Positions 22,081 through 24,540 of a DNA stretch of 24,540 nucleotides are shown piece after piece. Positions within the stretch are counted from its first letter, which is position 1; each line of letters starts with the position of its first letter. The translations under genes were made by a program, and so were the position numbers. A model generated the notes under the pieces. The model saw only the letters and a program-made list of their open reading frames with translations. It made no database searches and was not told where the DNA came from. Source of the stretch: Anaerolineaceae bacterium (GTDB taxonomy: Bacteria; Chloroflexota; Anaerolineae; Anaerolineales; Villigracilaceae); the NCBI GenBank assembly GCA_022181005.1, contig BQMV01000238.1, positions 1 to 24,540 of the forward strand, read 5' to 3'.

Positions 22081-24540
22081 ATGAGTTTTGCCCACCTTCA
22101 CGTTCACACTGAATATTCCATGCTCGACGGCTTCTCGAACATCAAGAAGTTGGTCAAACGCGTGAAAGAATTGGAGATGCCGGCGGTCGCGATCACCGAT
22201 CACGGCACGATGCATGGCGTGATAGATTTCTACAATGCCGCGATCAATGAAGGCGTTAAACCGATTATTGGGGTGGAAGCGTATTTAGCGGCGCGAACGA
22301 TGAGCGCTCGCGATTCAAAACTAGACCGCCAATCTTCGCACCTGCTCTTGTTGGCAGAGAACGAAACGGGATACAAAAACCTGCTTAAGATCGCTTCTGC
22401 CGCGCAGTTAGACGGCTTCTATTACTACCCGCGCATTGACCACGACTTTTTAGCGAAACATGCGGAAGGCATCATCGCCACATCGGGGTGTATGTCGGCT
22501 GAGATTCCGCGTTTGTTGCTGGATGATCGCGTTGACGACGCTGTCAAAAAGATGAATTGGTATTACGACGTCTTTGGGCGCGACAATTTCTTTATTGAAC
22601 TGCAACAACACGATATTAAAGAAATTATGGGCTTAAATAAGAAATTGCTCGCTATGGGAATGAAACATTCGGCGCGATACGTCGCGACGAATGACGTGCA
22701 TTATATTAATCAATCTGATGCGCACTTTCAAGATATTCTACTGGCGATTCAAACTCAATCGCGGCTGACAGACCCGGAACGGATGCGGATGTCGGATGAT
22801 TCGTACTATCTCCGCACGCCCTCAGAAATGAGCCGTCTATTCGCCGAAATTCCCGAGTCGTTAAGCAATACGCTTCTTATTGCCGAACGCTGCAATGTAG
22901 ATCTATCATTTAAAGGTTACCATCTACCCGAATTTCCCGTTCCTAATGGTTTTACCGTTTCGAATTACCTGCGTCATCTGTGCGAAGATGGCGTAAAGAA
23001 GCGCTATGGAGAGCGAGCGACTAATCCCAAGATCCAAGAGAGGATTGATTACGAGTTGGGCGTCATTAGCAAGATGGGATTCGACGCATATTTCCTAATC
23101 GTGTGGGATCTATGTCGTCACGCGCGCGAAAATAATATTTGGTATAACGCGCGCGGGTCCGCCGCAGGTTCGATCGTCGCGTATGTGTTGCAGATTACGG
23201 TCGTTGATCCGTTGCAACATGATCTGTTATTCGAACGCTTCTTGAATCCCGGACGCATTTCTATGCCTGATATTGATTTGGATTTTCGCGACGACTGCCG
23301 CGCGGAAATGCTTGAATACTGCGCGCATACATACGGCAATGATAAAGTTGCGCAGATTATCACGTTCGGCACGATGGGGACAAAAGCCGCGCTGCGCGAT
23401 GTGGCGCGCGTTATGGATATTCCCTTGCCTGAGGTGGATCGGGTGGCAAAGTTGGTTCCGTTCGTTTCGGGCCGCAACACGACCATGGAAGACGCGCTGG
23501 CAATTCCCGACTTCAAGAAGATCTATGATGAACAGCCGCATTTGCGCGAATTGATTGACACTGCCGCACAGATGGAAGGGACGGTTCGCAACGCAGGCAC
23601 GCATGCCGCCGGCGTAGTCATCTCTGATAAACCAATCGTTGAATACTTGCCGTTGCATCGTCCAACCTCTGGCTCGGAAGAACTGCCGATCAAGGCGGTG
23701 ACGCAGTTTGAAATGGGCGTCCTCGATTCGCTTGGCATGTTGAAAGTGGATTTCCTTGGGCTGATTACGTTGAGCGTGATGGCGAAAGCCTGCGCGTTAA
23801 TCGAACAGCGTCATGGCGTGACGTTAGATTTAAACAACATTCCGCTCGACGACCCAAAATCGTTCGAAATCATGGGCGCGGGGCAGACCGCTGGCTTATT
23901 CCAAGTGGAAGGCGGGGGGATGACGCGCTGGATCGTCCAGATGAAACCGAAAACGTTGGATAATATTATCGCAATGGTCGCTTTGTATCGCCCGGGACCG
24001 ATGGCGTTCATCCCCGATTACATTGCTCGCATGCAGGGTAAAGCGCAGGTGGAATATCGTCACCCTGCGCTGGAACCGATTTTTCGAGACACGTTCGGAA
24101 TCCCTGTGTATCAAGAACAATTGATGCGCGCTGCGGTCGAACTGGCGGGATATACGCCCTCCGAATCGGATGAACTTCGCAAGGCGATCTCAAAAAAGAA
24201 AAAGGAAGAGATTGATAAACATCGCAATAAATTCGTCTCCGGCGCGGAAAAGCGCGGGATGGAGCGGAACATCGCCGAGGCGATCTATAGCGATTGGGAA
24301 GAATTTGCACGGTACGGCTTTAATAAGAGCCACGCCGCCGATTATGGCGTTATTGCGGTGCAAACCGCCTACCTCAAAGCCCATTATCCGACTGAATATA
24401 TGACCGCGTTGCTTTCAGCGTCCGCAGGACAGATTGAGAAAGTCGCTTTCTATGTCGCCGATGCGCGCAGTATGGGCGTGCCTGTGCTGCCGATTGATAT
24501 CAATGCTTCAGGTTGGGATTTCCAAATCGAGGATACATTC
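22081..24540 (+). CDS. dnaE: DNA polymerase III subunit alpha (5' part, runs off the window)
   Basis: An open frame of 820 codons without a stop, cut by the window edge; the full protein is usually about 1150-1250 residues. It is the replicative DNA polymerase of the C family. The N-terminal PHP domain keeps a full set of metal ligands (H7, H9, D16, H41, E66, H87, C137, D205, H207). The polymerase active site has D397 and D399 in the PDIDLDF motif and a third Asp at about 557 in KVDFLGL. The ARGSAAGS motif (about 358-364) and YRPGPM further support the call. The start ATG at 22081 gives the normal MSFAHLHVHTEYSMLDG N-terminus. It has its own promoter downstream of tRNA-Lys. Confidence 0.97.
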   Translation, partial: MSFAHLHVHTEYSMLDGFSNIKKLVKRVKELEMPAVAITDHGTMHGVIDFYNAAINEGVKPIIGVEAYLAARTMSARDSKLDRQSSHLLLLAENETGYKNLLKIASAAQLDGFYYYPRIDHDFLAKHAEGIIATSGCMSAEIPRLLLDDRVDDAVKKMNWYYDVFGRDNFFIELQQHDIKEIMGLNKKLLAMGMKHSARYVATNDVHYINQSDAHFQDILLAIQTQSRLTDPERMRMSDDSYYLRTPSEMSRLFAEIPESLSNTLLIAERCNVDLSFKGYHLPEFPVPNGFTVSNYLRHLCEDGVKKRYGERATNPKIQERIDYELGVISKMGFDAYFLIVWDLCRHARENNIWYNARGSAAGSIVAYVLQITVVDPLQHDLLFERFLNPGRISMPDIDLDFRDDCRAEMLEYCAHTYGNDKVAQIITFGTMGTKAALRDVARVMDIPLPEVDRVAKLVPFVSGRNTTMEDALAIPDFKKIYDEQPHLRELIDTAAQMEGTVRNAGTHAAGVVISDKPIVEYLPLHRPTSGSEELPIKAVTQFEMGVLDSLGMLKVDFLGLITLSVMAKACALIEQRHGVTLDLNNIPLDDPKSFEIMGAGQTAGLFQVEGGGMTRWIVQMKPKTLDNIIAMVALYRPGPMAFIPDYIARMQGKAQVEYRHPALEPIFRDTFGIPVYQEQLMRAAVELAGYTPSESDELRKAISKKKKEEIDKHRNKFVSGAEKRGMERNIAEAIYSDWEEFARYGFNKSHAADYGVIAVQTAYLKAHYPTEYMTALLSASAGQIEKVAFYVADARSMGVPVLPIDINASGWDFQIEDTF

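Noticed and set aside
1..24540. CRISPR arrays, insertion sequences, prophage or integrase attachment sites, including integration at the two tRNA genes
   Set aside because: No regularly spaced direct repeats, transposase or integrase frames, or duplicated tRNA 3' ends were seen. The repeats present are short palindromic intergenic types.

Overview
The window (about 24.5 kb, moderately GC-rich) looks like an ordinary chromosomal segment of a free-living bacterium. I infer Chloroflexota, probably class Anaerolineae. The reasons are the style of the NuoJ-N proteins, the long two-domain NfeD, the 7TM-PAS-GGDEF protein, the absence of Shine-Dalgarno (SD) sequences at several starts with a -10 box almost touching the start codon, and GTCATT.../GCAGCGAGGA-type interspersed repeats. 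No rRNA or phylogenetic marker was analysed, so this is inference. I see no insertion sequence, prophage, CRISPR array or plasmid signature.

Layout. 1-5734 (+): the 3' end of a complex I operon, nuoJ (partial)-K-L-M-N, closed by a strong intrinsic terminator. 5757-8372 (-): a probable three-gene unit in the order aldo/keto reductase, FAD-dependent amine/amino-acid oxidase, hotdog thioesterase. 8432-9145 (+): a HAD phosphatase, divergent from the reductase and overlapping tail-to-tail with a 14-TM MFS exporter at 9101-10573 (-). 10852-13158 (-): nfeD then lipA, ending in a bidirectional terminator. 13414-15200 (+): a 12-TM MFS protein overlapping by 4 nt with a membrane-anchored methyltransferase, followed by a small repeat cluster. 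15439-19310 (+): hutI, a 7TM-PAS-GGDEF diguanylate cyclase and rocF (arginase), closely packed. 19394-20969 (+): a REC-domain response regulator, an inositol-monophosphatase-family enzyme and tRNA-Arg(GCG). 21024-21833: surE. 21895-21966: tRNA-Lys(TTT). 22081-end: dnaE, cut by the window edge.

How the genes work together. The nuo genes encode the proton-pumping membrane arm of NADH dehydrogenase. hutI and rocF belong to histidine and arginine breakdown, both leading towards glutamate. A membrane c-di-GMP synthase sits between them, and the stop codon of the cyclase overlaps the SD of rocF. This is the most suggestive arrangement in the window, but it is not proof of a new system. The other genes are housekeeping (lipoylation, replication, nucleotide phosphatase, tRNAs) or generic oxidoreductase and transport functions.

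I did not find a convincing novel defence, mobile or biosynthetic system. The observations worth following are the putative leaderless promoters, the hutI-cyclase-rocF cluster, the tRNA-Arg with a G34 anticodon, the conserved-looking tail of the response regulator, the repeat family, and the antisense overlap of two convergent genes.
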